Assembly (NCBI RefSeq): GCF_004769575.1
Contig: NZ_RQGA01000003.1
Span: forward strand, 124,001-188,000
Direction: 5' to 3'
From: Leptospira perdikensis
GTDB taxonomy: Bacteria; Spirochaetota; Leptospiria; Leptospirales; Leptospiraceae
Length of the DNA stretch: 64,000 nt
In this document: positions 37,175-48,990 of the stretch, one piece after another
How the letters are laid out: the number at the start of each line of letters is the position of its first letter
How positions within the stretch are numbered: the first letter of the stretch is position 1
Notes under the pieces: generated by a model
The model's input: only the letters and a program-made list of their open reading frames with translations
Told to the model about the DNA's origin: nothing
The model's database searches: none
Position numbers and translations under genes: made by a program

Positions 37175-37949
37175 AGTTTCCCTTCTTTTACTCTTTGCCT
37201 GCTCTGGACTCGGACAAAAATTTAATTCTTTGTTTGTAGACAGAGCCATTGAACGAGAGAATAAATTTAAGGAACTTGTGGAATCCACATGGATTCAATT
37301 CCCTAAACTAGGATTGTATTGTGAGAAGGAAGTTTCCTACCATAAGATCTTTTGTAAGCTTCAAACCGTTCTTAGTTTTAGGAAACTTTCCGAATATTTA
37401 GGAATTCAGATTTTTGAATCCGGCCCCCATACTAAATACTATTTAGAATTAAATTCTACTTCTGAGTTTGGACATTACAATCCAGAATTTCCTGCGAAGC
37501 TAAGGGAGTATCTTCTTCCAGCAAAAACAAATACAGCTTTATATACTTTGACATTACCGATTTATGAACGTTTGATTCGAAATACAGCTCGTGAGTTCTT
37601 TATTGTATACCAAAAGTTGGATTCGAATTCTAAGTTTTTTAGAAAAGAAGCAGATCGTTATATATTGTTAGTAGAAGAGAATCGATTAGACCCTTATTAT
37701 TTGGATCGTTTTATTTTGTTTTTATATCCGGCCTTTACAGATAATGAAGACCCTGAAGAGTCATCTCGATTTGTTTATAAGAAAGGCGATGAAACTATAG
37801 ATGCCCAAGTGGTCAAAGAACTTGTGGGATTTTGGATTCGCAGAAAGGCTGATGGAACAGATACCGAATTTGTTTTAGGATTAGTTGATTTATTGAAGTT
37901 GTACGATCCGGAGTTTTATCAAAACCGGATCACAAATCAAAGTAACTAA
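37119..37949 (+). CDS. Putative lipoprotein (276 residues)
   Basis: I do not recognise a family. The N terminus is a lipoprotein signal (KVSLLLLFACSG, Cys28). The ATG at 37119 lies inside the 3' end of the propeller gene (56 bp overlap), directly after an AAGG that could serve as a ribosome binding site; no closer start codon exists. The mature part is rich in Tyr, Phe and charged residues and looks mainly helical in its second half. It completes a three-gene overlapping set with the site-2 protease and the propeller protein. Confidence 0.65.
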   Translation: MLIQNGKIYLQRLLTKLSKVSLLLLFACSGLGQKFNSLFVDRAIERENKFKELVESTWIQFPKLGLYCEKEVSYHKIFCKLQTVLSFRKLSEYLGIQIFESGPHTKYYLELNSTSEFGHYNPEFPAKLREYLLPAKTNTALYTLTLPIYERLIRNTAREFFIVYQKLDSNSKFFRKEADRYILLVEENRLDPYYLDRFILFLYPAFTDNEDPEESSRFVYKKGDETIDAQVVKELVGFWIRRKADGTDTEFVLGLVDLLKLYDPEFYQNRITNQSN

Positions 37950-37955
37950 TCTATA

Positions 37956-39155
37956 TTAACCGAGTATGTCTTTTACCGCATCAATCACATCTTTTTCATC
38001 CGACTTAGTCATACCAGCAAATAAAGGAAGAGACACTGAACGATCATACATCAGACAAGCATTCGGGTATTCTTTTCGATTGTATTGGAATGTCTTTTTA
38101 TAGTAAGGGTGTTCAAAGATTGGTATAAAGTGAAGGCTTGTGCCAATATTTCTTTCCTTTAATTCTTCAACCAAAGTATCTCGCCCTACTTTGGCGATTT
38201 TAGGATCTACTTCAATACGGTAGAGATGCCAACTATGAATTCCATTCGAATCTTCTTTTGGAAGTTTGATTCCTCTTAAGGAACTAAACTCTTGATTATA
38301 ATGTTTCGCAATTTCTGTTCTGCGTTCCCAGAATCCGTGAGATTCATTTAATTGGACAACACCGAGTGCTGCTGCTATGTCAGTCATGTTGTATTTGTAA
38401 CCTGCATCAACTACTTCATAATACCAACCTGGTCTGTTGAACGCATCACGGTTAATTCCATGAAGGCGCATTTTACGAATTCGTTCTGCGGCTTCTTTAT
38501 GAGAAGTAGTGACCATCCCCCCTTCTCCCGTTGTGATCCCTTTCGTAGCATAAAAACTAAACACAGTAAAATCACCCCAGGTTCCGATCATTTTCTCTTT
38601 GTGAACTGCAGGGAAAGCATGGGCTGCATCTTCGATTACATATAAATTATATTCTTTTGCAATGGCCATGAGGTTTTCCATATCACATGTATAACCGGCC
38701 AGATGTACAGGAAGGATGGCTTTGATTTGTTTGCCTGTTTTTTTACTTTTGAGTTCTTTTCCGTTCCATACACACTTAGTTTTGATGGTTTCTCGTAAAG
38801 TTTCTGGAGTCATTAAATTGTGAATTGGATCCACATCGGTAAGAATTGGCTCGGCTCCAAAATAACAAATCACTTCGGTAGTAGCAGTGAACGTGATCGC
38901 ACTTGTGATAGCAGCATCTTTGGAGGTAAGTCCGATGGCTTCCAGAGCCAGGTGGAGACCAGCTGTCGCTGAATTGACAGCTATGGTTTCTTTGCTTCCT
39001 ACAAAGTCACCAAACTCCATCTCGAATTGTTTAACTTTGGGTCCAGAGGTGACCCATCCAGACCTTAGCACTTGTGCCACTTCTTCAATTGCATCTTCAG
39101 AAATGGAAGGAAGTGCAAACGGTAGGAATGTTTTGCGAGATGTGAGCATATTCAT
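37956..39155 (-). CDS. DegT/DnrJ/EryC1/StrS aminotransferase
   Basis: These PLP enzymes transaminate keto-sugar nucleotides used in surface polysaccharides. The 399 residues show SGWVTSGPKVKQFE, NSATAGLHLAL, the PLP Asp in VIEDAAHAFPA (about 173-183), the PLP Lys in YATKGITTGEGG (Lys205) and the C-terminal SWHLYRIEVDP and SLPLFAGM. The start may be ATG 39155 or ATG 39149, neither with a clear ribosome binding site. No other sugar-nucleotide genes are adjacent, so its product is unknown. Confidence 0.92.
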   Translation of the reverse strand: MNMLTSRKTFLPFALPSISEDAIEEVAQVLRSGWVTSGPKVKQFEMEFGDFVGSKETIAVNSATAGLHLALEAIGLTSKDAAITSAITFTATTEVICYFGAEPILTDVDPIHNLMTPETLRETIKTKCVWNGKELKSKKTGKQIKAILPVHLAGYTCDMENLMAIAKEYNLYVIEDAAHAFPAVHKEKMIGTWGDFTVFSFYATKGITTGEGGMVTTSHKEAAERIRKMRLHGINRDAFNRPGWYYEVVDAGYKYNMTDIAAALGVVQLNESHGFWERRTEIAKHYNQEFSSLRGIKLPKEDSNGIHSWHLYRIEVDPKIAKVGRDTLVEELKERNIGTSLHFIPIFEHPYYKKTFQYNRKEYPNACLMYDRSVSLPLFAGMTKSDEKDVIDAVKDILG

Positions 39156-39305
39156 TTATACGACATAATTCGGAAAAAATTTCCAGTCTTTTCCGCTCCC
39201 AAACTTCCTATCGACGGGATTTTTGAAAGCTGAATAGGGATTTTCACCTGGGTTCTAAAAATCTACTTGTAGAGACCTACGAATTTTCCCATTCTTTCCT
39301 GGAAC

Positions 39306-40658
39306 ATGGAAGTTCCTTTTTCTGAGATTTTAAATCGTATTGCAGTCATTGACCGTGACATTGCAGAGCTCAATCGCTTAAAGAGCCGTCTGCCAGCTGA
39401 CAGGCCGTACTCGCCTACTATTCAACTTACTTTTGATAAACAAATCAATACTCTGTTAAATGAGAGAGTTTCCCTTATGGAGCTCCCGATCCTCCATCCT
39501 CCCCTTTGGTTACTTTCCAAAGAGGGGTTGGAACCATCCACAGAGTCACCTCTTCTCAAAGAGAGAAAATCCTTACTTGCCGGCGACCTTTCGGTTCCTC
39601 ACCCGAACGAACAGGATGTTATCAATTTCATTCGAGAAATTCCAAAGACAGAAGTTCACCTACATTTGGAAGCTTGTGTGAATAAAGAAACTTTGAAGTT
39701 TTTGTACAAAAAGAACGGAATCGAAGTTACCGACAAAGAATTTGAAGATAAATACAATTTTAAAGACTTAAATGGTTTCATTCAGGTATTTTTCTTTGTA
39801 CAAGGTTCCGTTAAGGAAGCATCCGATCTCGGATATTTTATCGATAGTTTAGCAGAGTATTTGCGTTCCAATAATATTGTTTATTGCGAAGCCTTCTTTG
39901 CTCCTTCTAAGTTCATCCAAAATGGATTGGATTTTGATGAAATGGTCGAGGTGATGGTGAATCGGATTCGCCAAATCGAAGTCAAAGATGGAATCACTAT
40001 ACGATTGTTAGTGGATGTATCTCGTTCCTTCGGCCCTGAAAATGCTATGAATAATCTCAAAAGAGTTTTGGGATTAAAACATAAAGAAGTCATTGGAATC
40101 GGGCTTGGTGGTGCAGAACTTATGGGTCCTGCAAAAGATTATTCAGAAGTATTCAAAGTAGCTCGCGAATCAGGTTTACGCTGTGTGGCTCACTCCGGCG
40201 AAGATGATGGGCCTTGGGCTATCTGGGATGCTGTCAATCTTTGTAAGGCGGAAAGGATTGGGCACGGAACTTCGGCCATCCAAGATCCAGAACTTGTTCG
40301 ATATATGAAAGAAAACAAAATCCCAATTGAGATTTGTGTTACTTCTAACGTTTTTACGGGAAAATACGTTCGTAAAGAACAAAACCATCCAGTACGTTAT
40401 TATTACGACCAGGGACTAATGTTGTGTATCAATACAGATGATCCTGATATCTTTAATGTTAACCTTACATATGAATTCTTTAAACTCTACCGTTTCTTAG
40501 ATTTTTCTATCGATGAAATTATTGATTTGGTGAGACAAGGTGTACTTTGTACTTTCCATCCAGAAAAAGAATCACTCTGGAAGTCAATGGAAGAGAAGAT
40601 AGATCAGATTAAATTGAAATACAATTTGATTACTGAAAAACAAGTATCAGCTGTTTAG
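39306..40658 (+). CDS. Adenosine deaminase family protein with N-terminal extension
   Basis: The catalytic motifs of adenosine/adenine deaminases are present: EVHLHLEAC (His118, His120), AHSGED (His296, Glu299), RIGHGTSAI (His320) and NTDDP (Asp378, Asp379). At 450 residues it is longer than the usual 330-350: about 105 residues precede the domain, including a coiled-coil-like start (SEILNRIAVIDRDIAELNRL) and a linker. The first motif has LEAC where classical enzymes have LDGS, so the substrate may not be adenosine. There is no signal peptide. A GGA before the ATG is the only ribosome-site hint. It is isolated from neighbours. Confidence 0.88.
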   Translation: MEVPFSEILNRIAVIDRDIAELNRLKSRLPADRPYSPTIQLTFDKQINTLLNERVSLMELPILHPPLWLLSKEGLEPSTESPLLKERKSLLAGDLSVPHPNEQDVINFIREIPKTEVHLHLEACVNKETLKFLYKKNGIEVTDKEFEDKYNFKDLNGFIQVFFFVQGSVKEASDLGYFIDSLAEYLRSNNIVYCEAFFAPSKFIQNGLDFDEMVEVMVNRIRQIEVKDGITIRLLVDVSRSFGPENAMNNLKRVLGLKHKEVIGIGLGGAELMGPAKDYSEVFKVARESGLRCVAHSGEDDGPWAIWDAVNLCKAERIGHGTSAIQDPELVRYMKENKIPIEICVTSNVFTGKYVRKEQNHPVRYYYDQGLMLCINTDDPDIFNVNLTYEFFKLYRFLDFSIDEIIDLVRQGVLCTFHPEKESLWKSMEEKIDQIKLKYNLITEKQVSAV

Positions 40659-40683
40659 TTTGGAATTTTTAACAGTTTAATTG

Positions 40684-41145
40684 TTATTTAAATTCATTCG
40701 GTATATCGTTTGAGGTTTTTCTAATAAAGTCTTCATTTGTAAGTTTTTCATTGTTAAATCTTTTGAAATAGAATTTATTACCAACTATTTTTGTGAATTG
40801 TTCAACTGCAATGGATGTGTCCTGCGTTTGTTCATCAAGAATAGGATCGTGAAACTCGCATTTGTATGCTTTGTAAGTACACTGACTTACCCATTCAATG
40901 CATTCGACAAAATAAAAGTTTGGATATTCTCTAAAAGTGAAAACTTTGTTTTTTGTATAAATGATTTTTACATCAGCAACATTGAACTTACCTGGAATTG
41001 GATAAGTATATTCAAATACACCTAAAAGTTTTTTTTGACAATCGAGTTTGGTTGTATCTTTGTTTAGATTGATTGCGTTACTTTTAAATGGCAAAAAAAA
41101 CGTTAAAACAATGATAAAGAAAATAGAAATTTGAATTTTGTTCAT
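40684..41145 (-). CDS. Exported hypothetical protein
   Basis: I start at the ATG at 41145 (153 residues); a TTG at 41166 would only lengthen the n-region. The N terminus is a signal peptide (ISIFFIIVLTFFLPFKSNA, about 5-23). The mature part has five Cys residues (LDCQKKL, FVECIEW, QCTYKAYKC) compatible with disulfides. I do not recognise a family. It converges on the deaminase gene and lies 28 bp downstream of the VOC gene on the same strand. Confidence 0.6.
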   Translation of the reverse strand: MNKIQISIFFIIVLTFFLPFKSNAINLNKDTTKLDCQKKLLGVFEYTYPIPGKFNVADVKIIYTKNKVFTFREYPNFYFVECIEWVSQCTYKAYKCEFHDPILDEQTQDTSIAVEQFTKIVGNKFYFKRFNNEKLTNEDFIRKTSNDIPNEFK

Positions 41146-41173
41146 TTTGTAAAAGAGTAAGAACAAATACTGA

Positions 41174-41689
41174 TTAACTAACTGCTTCTTTTAATGTCGC
41201 AATGTCGATTTTTCTCATCTTTAACATGGCTTGTGTGGCACGTTCCGCTTTGATTGGGTCTTTGTGAGAAATTAATTGTAAAAGAATTTTTGGGGTGACT
41301 TGCCAATACATACCGAACTTATCTTGAAGCCAACCACACATACTTTCTGTGCCACCATCTGCTAAAAGAGCATTCCAATAATAATCTACTTCTTTTTGAG
41401 TTTCTACACTGATCATAAAAGAAACACCCCAAGTGAATTTAAACTCAGGCCCACCATTGTAAGCTGTAAACTTTTGTCCGTTTAAAATGAACTCCCCTTG
41501 CATTGGGTTGGCAGTGATGATTTTGGATTTTTTAAAAACCGATGCGTAGAACTTTGCCACTTCTTCAATGTTTGCATTAAACATAAGAAAGGGTGTTATG
41601 CTATGCGTAGGATTGGCACGATAATCTAACTTTTTTGAACTGGATTTTGTTTTGGTTCCGCTACTTTTTTTCTTCTTTGGTGCTGCCAT
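41174..41689 (-). CDS. VOC-family (PhnB-like) protein
   Basis: This is a glyoxalase/VOC fold of the PhnB type, 171 residues. The segments ITPFLMFNANIEEVAKFYAS, FTAYNGGPEFKFTWGVSFM and CGWLQDKFGMYWQVTP are characteristic. The first 22 residues are a Lys/Ser-rich tail, unusual for the family, perhaps for nucleic-acid or surface binding. AAGGGGA precedes the ATG. The reaction is unknown; relatives are often annotated as 3-demethylubiquinone methyltransferase-like without enzyme evidence. Confidence 0.85.
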   Translation of the reverse strand: MAAPKKKKSSGTKTKSSSKKLDYRANPTHSITPFLMFNANIEEVAKFYASVFKKSKIITANPMQGEFILNGQKFTAYNGGPEFKFTWGVSFMISVETQKEVDYYWNALLADGGTESMCGWLQDKFGMYWQVTPKILLQLISHKDPIKAERATQAMLKMRKIDIATLKEAVS

Positions 41690-41960
41690 GGCATTCCCCT
41701 TACTACAATTTGTTAGAATATGGTATGTTCATAAATTTCTGAACGAATGATCGAAAAACAGAGATAATTAATTATTTGCTTTAGAATTCTTCAACTCTTT
41801 ATTAATGGGTTCGGAAGAAATTAACGGTTCTTTATTGATTCAATCTCGTTTGGTTTTATTAATGAATTTGATTCAAAAAAAGTTAATTTTCAAATAAGTT
41901 GCAATGGAATTTTACAATTGATTATGTCAAATGTAATTTGATTAATTAGTAAAGAGATGA

Positions 41961-42914
41961 TTAACTAATACCTTGACTCATGACAAAGCCTGCATCTCGT
42001 GCGGGTGTAGTTCCAAAGAAACGTTTGTATTCTCTACTAAATTGCGATGGACTTTCATATCCTACTCTGAGTGCAGCTGTAATTGCATTCATTCCATCAT
42101 GTGTCATTAGAGCTTTAGCTTTATGTAATCTCACATTCTTTATATATTGCAGTGGAGAGGAATTTGTTATGGCTTTAAAGCTAGCATGAAACGTGGATAC
42201 ACTCATTCCAGCATATATCGCCAGTGTATTGATATTTAAATCATCAGAAAAAGATTCGTGTATTTTATCTAATACCCTCGCGATCATAAAAAAACGTCGA
42301 TTCTGATATGCCATTGCGCGTAATGATTCGCCGTGTTCACCATAAGCTACGCGATAAAGTAATTCTTTTAATATGATCGGGCCTAGGATAGAAGCATCTT
42401 TTGTAGAAGTCATTGTCTGTAAAAGTCGTAAGAAAGTATCAACAATTGGTTCGGTCATTTTTGCTGTATGTATTCCCGACGGTACATAGTCTGTAGCTGC
42501 GTAGTCTTCATCGGAGCTCTGGAGAATTTGTGCAATGGATTCGGATGTCAGATATACAGAGAGACCCAACGTGGGTGTTGAAGGACTTGCTATCACCTCG
42601 CATTCCACCGGTAGAGGTACTGATAGTAGAAGATAATTGGAAGGATTTAATAAAAAAGATTTGTCTCCAAGGAAAATACGTTTCTGACCCTGGGCTAGAA
42701 ATACTAAAGTTGCTCCATAAGCCTTGGGTTCTCTTGGGGTAGACTCAGTAGCACGATAGATTTTAACACCTTCCACTAAAGAGGAAATAACAGCTGGTTT
42801 AGGAACCAATACATTGTAGAGTTCCCTTATCTGTTGGCCTTTCGCTGAAATTACACTAGAGTCCATATTTACTTCATCCATCAGACTACCTTCACTATCA
42901 AAAAAAGCACTCAT
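41961..42914 (-). CDS. AraC-family transcriptional regulator
   Basis: The 317 residues have an N-terminal cupin-like domain of the AraC_N type (about 30-190, with AYGATLVFLAQGQKRIFLGD) and a C-terminal double helix-turn-helix (about 215-310) with NINTLAIYAGMSVSTFHASF, SPLQYIKNVRLHKA and VGYESPSQFSREYKRFFG. It is divergent from a five-gene operon of reductases and hydrolases starting 117 bp away, an arrangement typical of local regulators. The effector is unknown. No ribosome binding site is clear. Confidence 0.92.
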   Translation of the reverse strand: MSAFFDSEGSLMDEVNMDSSVISAKGQQIRELYNVLVPKPAVISSLVEGVKIYRATESTPREPKAYGATLVFLAQGQKRIFLGDKSFLLNPSNYLLLSVPLPVECEVIASPSTPTLGLSVYLTSESIAQILQSSDEDYAATDYVPSGIHTAKMTEPIVDTFLRLLQTMTSTKDASILGPIILKELLYRVAYGEHGESLRAMAYQNRRFFMIARVLDKIHESFSDDLNINTLAIYAGMSVSTFHASFKAITNSSPLQYIKNVRLHKAKALMTHDGMNAITAALRVGYESPSQFSREYKRFFGTTPARDAGFVMSQGIS

Positions 42915-42937
42915 TTTTTAGACGTCGGAGAAACAGG

Positions 42938-42989
42938 CAATACTTCCGCATGAATGTGTATTGTTGAGTTCCCTCAGATGAGTTAGGAT
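42938..42989. promoter_or_regulatory. Candidate operator and promoter between araC-type gene and operon
   Basis: CAATAC (42938-42943) and GTATTG (42958-42963) form an inverted repeat with 14 bp between the arms. TTGTTG (42961-42966), a 17 bp spacer and TAGGAT (42984-42989) resemble a plus-strand promoter whose -35 box touches the right arm. Control by the AraC-type protein is an inference. Confidence 0.4.
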
Positions 42990-42992
42990 TAA

Positions 42993-43883
<891 letters not shown>

Positions 43884-43899
43884 TAAAAGGAGCGTTCGT

Positions 43900-45955
<2,056 letters not shown>

Positions 45956-45960
45956 GAAAA

Positions 45961-47031
45961 ATGAAAAAGTTAATAAAGTTTCAATTCGTTCTCCTGGTAA
46001 TCTTAGTTATTTTTACATCTACTGATGGAAAAACGGAAACAAATAAAATTATCCTTAGTGAGCAAGGTAGCTTTGCTGTAGGAGGAACAATCAATATAAA
46101 CCCCGGTAGTTTTGATCCATACAATCCAACTACAGCAGGTCAAACTTTCCATGGAGATCATGCCTATGTTTTTTATCAGATTCCAGAGAACAGCCGTAAG
46201 TTGCCAATCGTATTTTGGCATGGAGCAGGACAATTCTCAAAAACTTGGGAAACCACTCCCGATGGCCGAGAAGGATTTCAAACAATTTTTCTCAAACGAA
46301 GTTTTGGTGTTTATGTAATTGATCAGCCAAGACGGGGTAATGCAGGTCGAAGTACGGTAGAGAGTACCATTAAACCTAGTTTTGACGAACAATTGTTATT
46401 TGGAATGTTTCGTATAGGTATTTGGCCTAACTATTTCCCCGGAGTTCAATTTTCCCGCAATCCAGAAGCATTAAATCAATATTTTCGATCAATGACACCT
46501 AATATCGGTTTGTTTGATACGAATATAGTCACAAATGCTGTCTCTGCACTCTTCACTAAAATAGGGCCAGCTATTTTGGTAACACATTCTCAAGCGGGTG
46601 GACCTGGTTGGATGACTGCTATCAAGAATCAAAATGTTCGGGCGATTGTTTCCTTTGAGCCAGGTAGCGGTTTTGTTTTTCCAGAAGGTGAAGTTCCGTC
46701 ACCAATGCCAAGTGCAACAGGTACATTAGAAGGGATTTCCATTCCTGTCGGTGAATTCGAGAAACTCACTAAAATCCCGATAATTCTTTACTATGGAGAC
46801 AACATACCGGAAAAGCCGACAAAAAGTCCGGGTGAAGACAACTGGCGGGTTCGCCTTGCAATGGCCAAACTTTGGCGGGATGTGATCAACCGACACGGAG
46901 GAAATGTTACTCTTATACATCTGCCAGAATTAGGGATTCATGGCAATACTCACTTTCCGTTTTCAGATCTTAACAATATCCAAATTGCTGATCTTATGTC
47001 AGAATATTTGCACGAAAAAGGTTTGGATTGA
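45961..47031 (+). CDS. Exported alpha/beta hydrolase (Ser nucleophile)
   Basis: The 356 residues start with a signal peptide (FQFVLLVILVIFTSTDG). The hydrolase fold shows an oxyanion segment VFWHGAGQFSKTWE (about 84-97), IDQPRRGNAGRS and the nucleophile elbow VTHSQAGG with Ser210. A C-terminal HGNTHFPF holds the likely catalytic His, and an Asp or Glu between completes the triad. It is distinct from the Cys-type hydrolase two genes upstream. The gene begins 5 bp after the reductase stop with a GGGAG ribosome binding site. Confidence 0.88.
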   Translation: MKKLIKFQFVLLVILVIFTSTDGKTETNKIILSEQGSFAVGGTININPGSFDPYNPTTAGQTFHGDHAYVFYQIPENSRKLPIVFWHGAGQFSKTWETTPDGREGFQTIFLKRSFGVYVIDQPRRGNAGRSTVESTIKPSFDEQLLFGMFRIGIWPNYFPGVQFSRNPEALNQYFRSMTPNIGLFDTNIVTNAVSALFTKIGPAILVTHSQAGGPGWMTAIKNQNVRAIVSFEPGSGFVFPEGEVPSPMPSATGTLEGISIPVGEFEKLTKIPIILYYGDNIPEKPTKSPGEDNWRVRLAMAKLWRDVINRHGGNVTLIHLPELGIHGNTHFPFSDLNNIQIADLMSEYLHEKGLD

Positions 47032-47033
47032 AG

Positions 47034-48137
47034 ATGTTTTTAAGAATAGCATCTATCATCTTGTTAGTCGTTTTCTACCAAGAGGTGAATGCTGAAAACG
47101 TTGGAAATTTGAATCAATCATTAAGTTTACGTCAACAAGCGATTGTTACCATAGCCGCCTTTACAACAAAGGGAAAACCAGTTGAATTAAACCAAGCGAT
47201 TCATGAAGGTTTAGACGTTGGCTTAAACATTAGCGAAGTTAAAGAGATTTTAATACATACTTATGCATATGCTGGATTTCCTCGTAGTTTAAATGGGTTA
47301 AACGTTCTAATACAAGTATTGAAAGAACGCAAACAAAAGGGACTCAAAGACAAAGAGGGAAGGGATGCTTTACCTATACCAACGAACAAAAGTAAATTAG
47401 AACTTGGAACGGAAATTCAAACCAAATTGATTGGAGAACCAATTCGCGGAGAAGTTTATACTTTTGCTCCTGTGATTGATTTGTTCTTAAAAGAACATTT
47501 GTTTGCAGATATTTTTAGTCGCGATGTTTTAGATTTTCAGAGTAGAGAAATTGCCACTATTTCCATTCTCTCTAGTCTAGGTGGAGCAGAAGCTCAACTA
47601 CGTTCTCATATAAAAGTTGCTCTTAATGTTGGTCTTACAGAAAACCAACTGCGAAACCTCATAAGCATTCTTGAATTGAAAGTTAGTTGGCAAGATAGTC
47701 AATTGGCGAAAAATATTTTGGACAACACAATTAAGAGAGATAAGAATAAATTTAACACTTTGTCAGTGGATATCTCTTATCAAAATCAAAACTTTACCGG
47801 TAAAGTTTGGGTTGAAATGCTCGTGAGTGATGATCGAACCTGGAATACTCAAATTGGCAATGTTACTTTTTCGCCTAGTTCCCGGACTAATTGGCATTAT
47901 CATCCAGGTGGTCAAATTTTATTGGTAACGAAAGGTCCTGGATATTATCAGGAAAAAGGAAATGCCGTTCGTATTGTAAATACAGGTGATATTATTAAAT
48001 GTCCTCCAAATATAATTCATTGGCATGGTGCAACCACAATGGAAGAATTTAGCCATATTGCAATCGGAACAAACATGCAAGTAGGCCCCGTTATTTGGCT
48101 TCAGCCTGTAAGTGAAGAGGAATATTTGAACAAATGA
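47034..48137 (+). CDS. Exported carboxymuconolactone-decarboxylase/cupin fusion
   Basis: I start at the ATG at 47034 (367 residues); a TTG two codons earlier is possible. A signal peptide covers about 1-20 (IASIILLVVFYQEVNA). Two CMD/AhpD-like domains follow, around 28-105 (RQQAIVTIAAFTTKG) and 165-230 (REIATISILSSLGGAEAQLR). A C-terminal cupin (about 260-350) has NWHYHPGGQ, GDIIKCPPN and HWHGAT, giving metal-binding His residues as in cupin hydroxynitrile lyases. CMD Cys pairs are absent. It is the last gene of the AraC-linked operon, 2 bp after the hydrolase stop. The reaction is unknown. Confidence 0.85.
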   Translation: MFLRIASIILLVVFYQEVNAENVGNLNQSLSLRQQAIVTIAAFTTKGKPVELNQAIHEGLDVGLNISEVKEILIHTYAYAGFPRSLNGLNVLIQVLKERKQKGLKDKEGRDALPIPTNKSKLELGTEIQTKLIGEPIRGEVYTFAPVIDLFLKEHLFADIFSRDVLDFQSREIATISILSSLGGAEAQLRSHIKVALNVGLTENQLRNLISILELKVSWQDSQLAKNILDNTIKRDKNKFNTLSVDISYQNQNFTGKVWVEMLVSDDRTWNTQIGNVTFSPSSRTNWHYHPGGQILLVTKGPGYYQEKGNAVRIVNTGDIIKCPPNIIHWHGATTMEEFSHIAIGTNMQVGPVIWLQPVSEEEYLNK

Positions 48138-48169
48138 ACTTTAGATATTTTATATAGGGAAAGTTTTCA

Positions 48170-48748
48170 TTAATGTAAAATCAAATCTACAACAATTACA
48201 TAAGGTAAGGCAATTGTCTCCCTAAAGATAGAATAGAAATCTCTGAATTCAAAATACCTAGCATAAGATGTTTTGACATTGAGAAAACCTGCTTTCTTCA
48301 CTAAGAACGCTGCCCTCGGAAGATGATAATACTGAGATATAATTAGAATTGGTTCCGAAACATTGGATCTTACTATATCTTTTAGATTCGTTGCAGATTT
48401 TTCAGTTGTGTAACCCAAATTATCTTCAATGATATGATCCGTCTCAATTCCTTGGGTGGCTAAATAATTTTTCATTACTCTAGCCTCATCGAATCCTTCT
48501 TTTCCAATTCCTCCAGAGACTATGATTTTCTGAATCAAATTTTCTTTGTAGAGTAAAACTCCTCTATCCAATCTTGCTTGCAATCGATTGGAAGGTGTGC
48601 CGTCTAACTCGACTTTATTACCAAGTATAAGAGCTGTATTCGAACTTAAATCGTCTACTTCAGCAAGACCAGTAGAGATGATATAACTGGAGGAGATTAG
48701 TATGTAGGCAAAAAATATTTTGAGAGAGAGACAGATGATTTTTTTCAT
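48170..48748 (-). CDS. YdcF/SanA-like DUF218 protein
   Basis: The DUF218 fold is seen in SanA and YdcF, envelope proteins of poorly known function. The 192 residues begin with a membrane anchor or signal (IFFAYILISSSYIISTG) and show ALILGNKVELDGTPSNRLQA, KIIVSGGIGKEGFDEARVM, the YTTEKSATNL segment and SQYYHLPRAAFL. The arrangement, with a short N-terminal anchor, resembles SanA. It converges on the CMD/cupin gene and has no strong ribosome binding site. Confidence 0.85.
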   Translation of the reverse strand: MKKIICLSLKIFFAYILISSSYIISTGLAEVDDLSSNTALILGNKVELDGTPSNRLQARLDRGVLLYKENLIQKIIVSGGIGKEGFDEARVMKNYLATQGIETDHIIEDNLGYTTEKSATNLKDIVRSNVSEPILIISQYYHLPRAAFLVKKAGFLNVKTSYARYFEFRDFYSIFRETIALPYVIVVDLILH

Positions 48749-48920
48749 TTTAATGGAAGTATATCGAGATTCAAAATGTTAGAAACCAATTAAAAAATCC
48801 AAACCCTGAATTCCATTTAATTGCTTTCATAACCGTCGAGTCTCTTTAGAATAGAGCAGTTTAGGAATGAAACATAAGCAAGGAAAAGAATAATTTTCCG
48901 TTTTCCTGCTGGAGAATAGA

Positions 48921-48948
48921 TTGACAATAAATGATTTAATATTAAACT
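48921..48948 (+). promoter_or_regulatory. Candidate promoter of the DOPA-dioxygenase-like gene
   Basis: A perfect TTGACA (48921-48926), a 16 bp spacer and TAAACT (48943-48948) lie in an A/T-rich stretch. An 8 bp inverted repeat (48965-48972 with 48975-48982) lies between this promoter and the ATG at 48991. Confidence 0.45.
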
Positions 48949-48990
48949 ATATAAATAGAGGAGTCGGAATTTCAAAATTCCGGAAACCAG

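Noticed and set aside
41690..41960. Possible small gene or RNA in the longest gene-free gap
   Set aside because: The 271 bp are A/T-rich with stops in all frames; I see no hairpin, tRNA-like fold or repeat worth calling.
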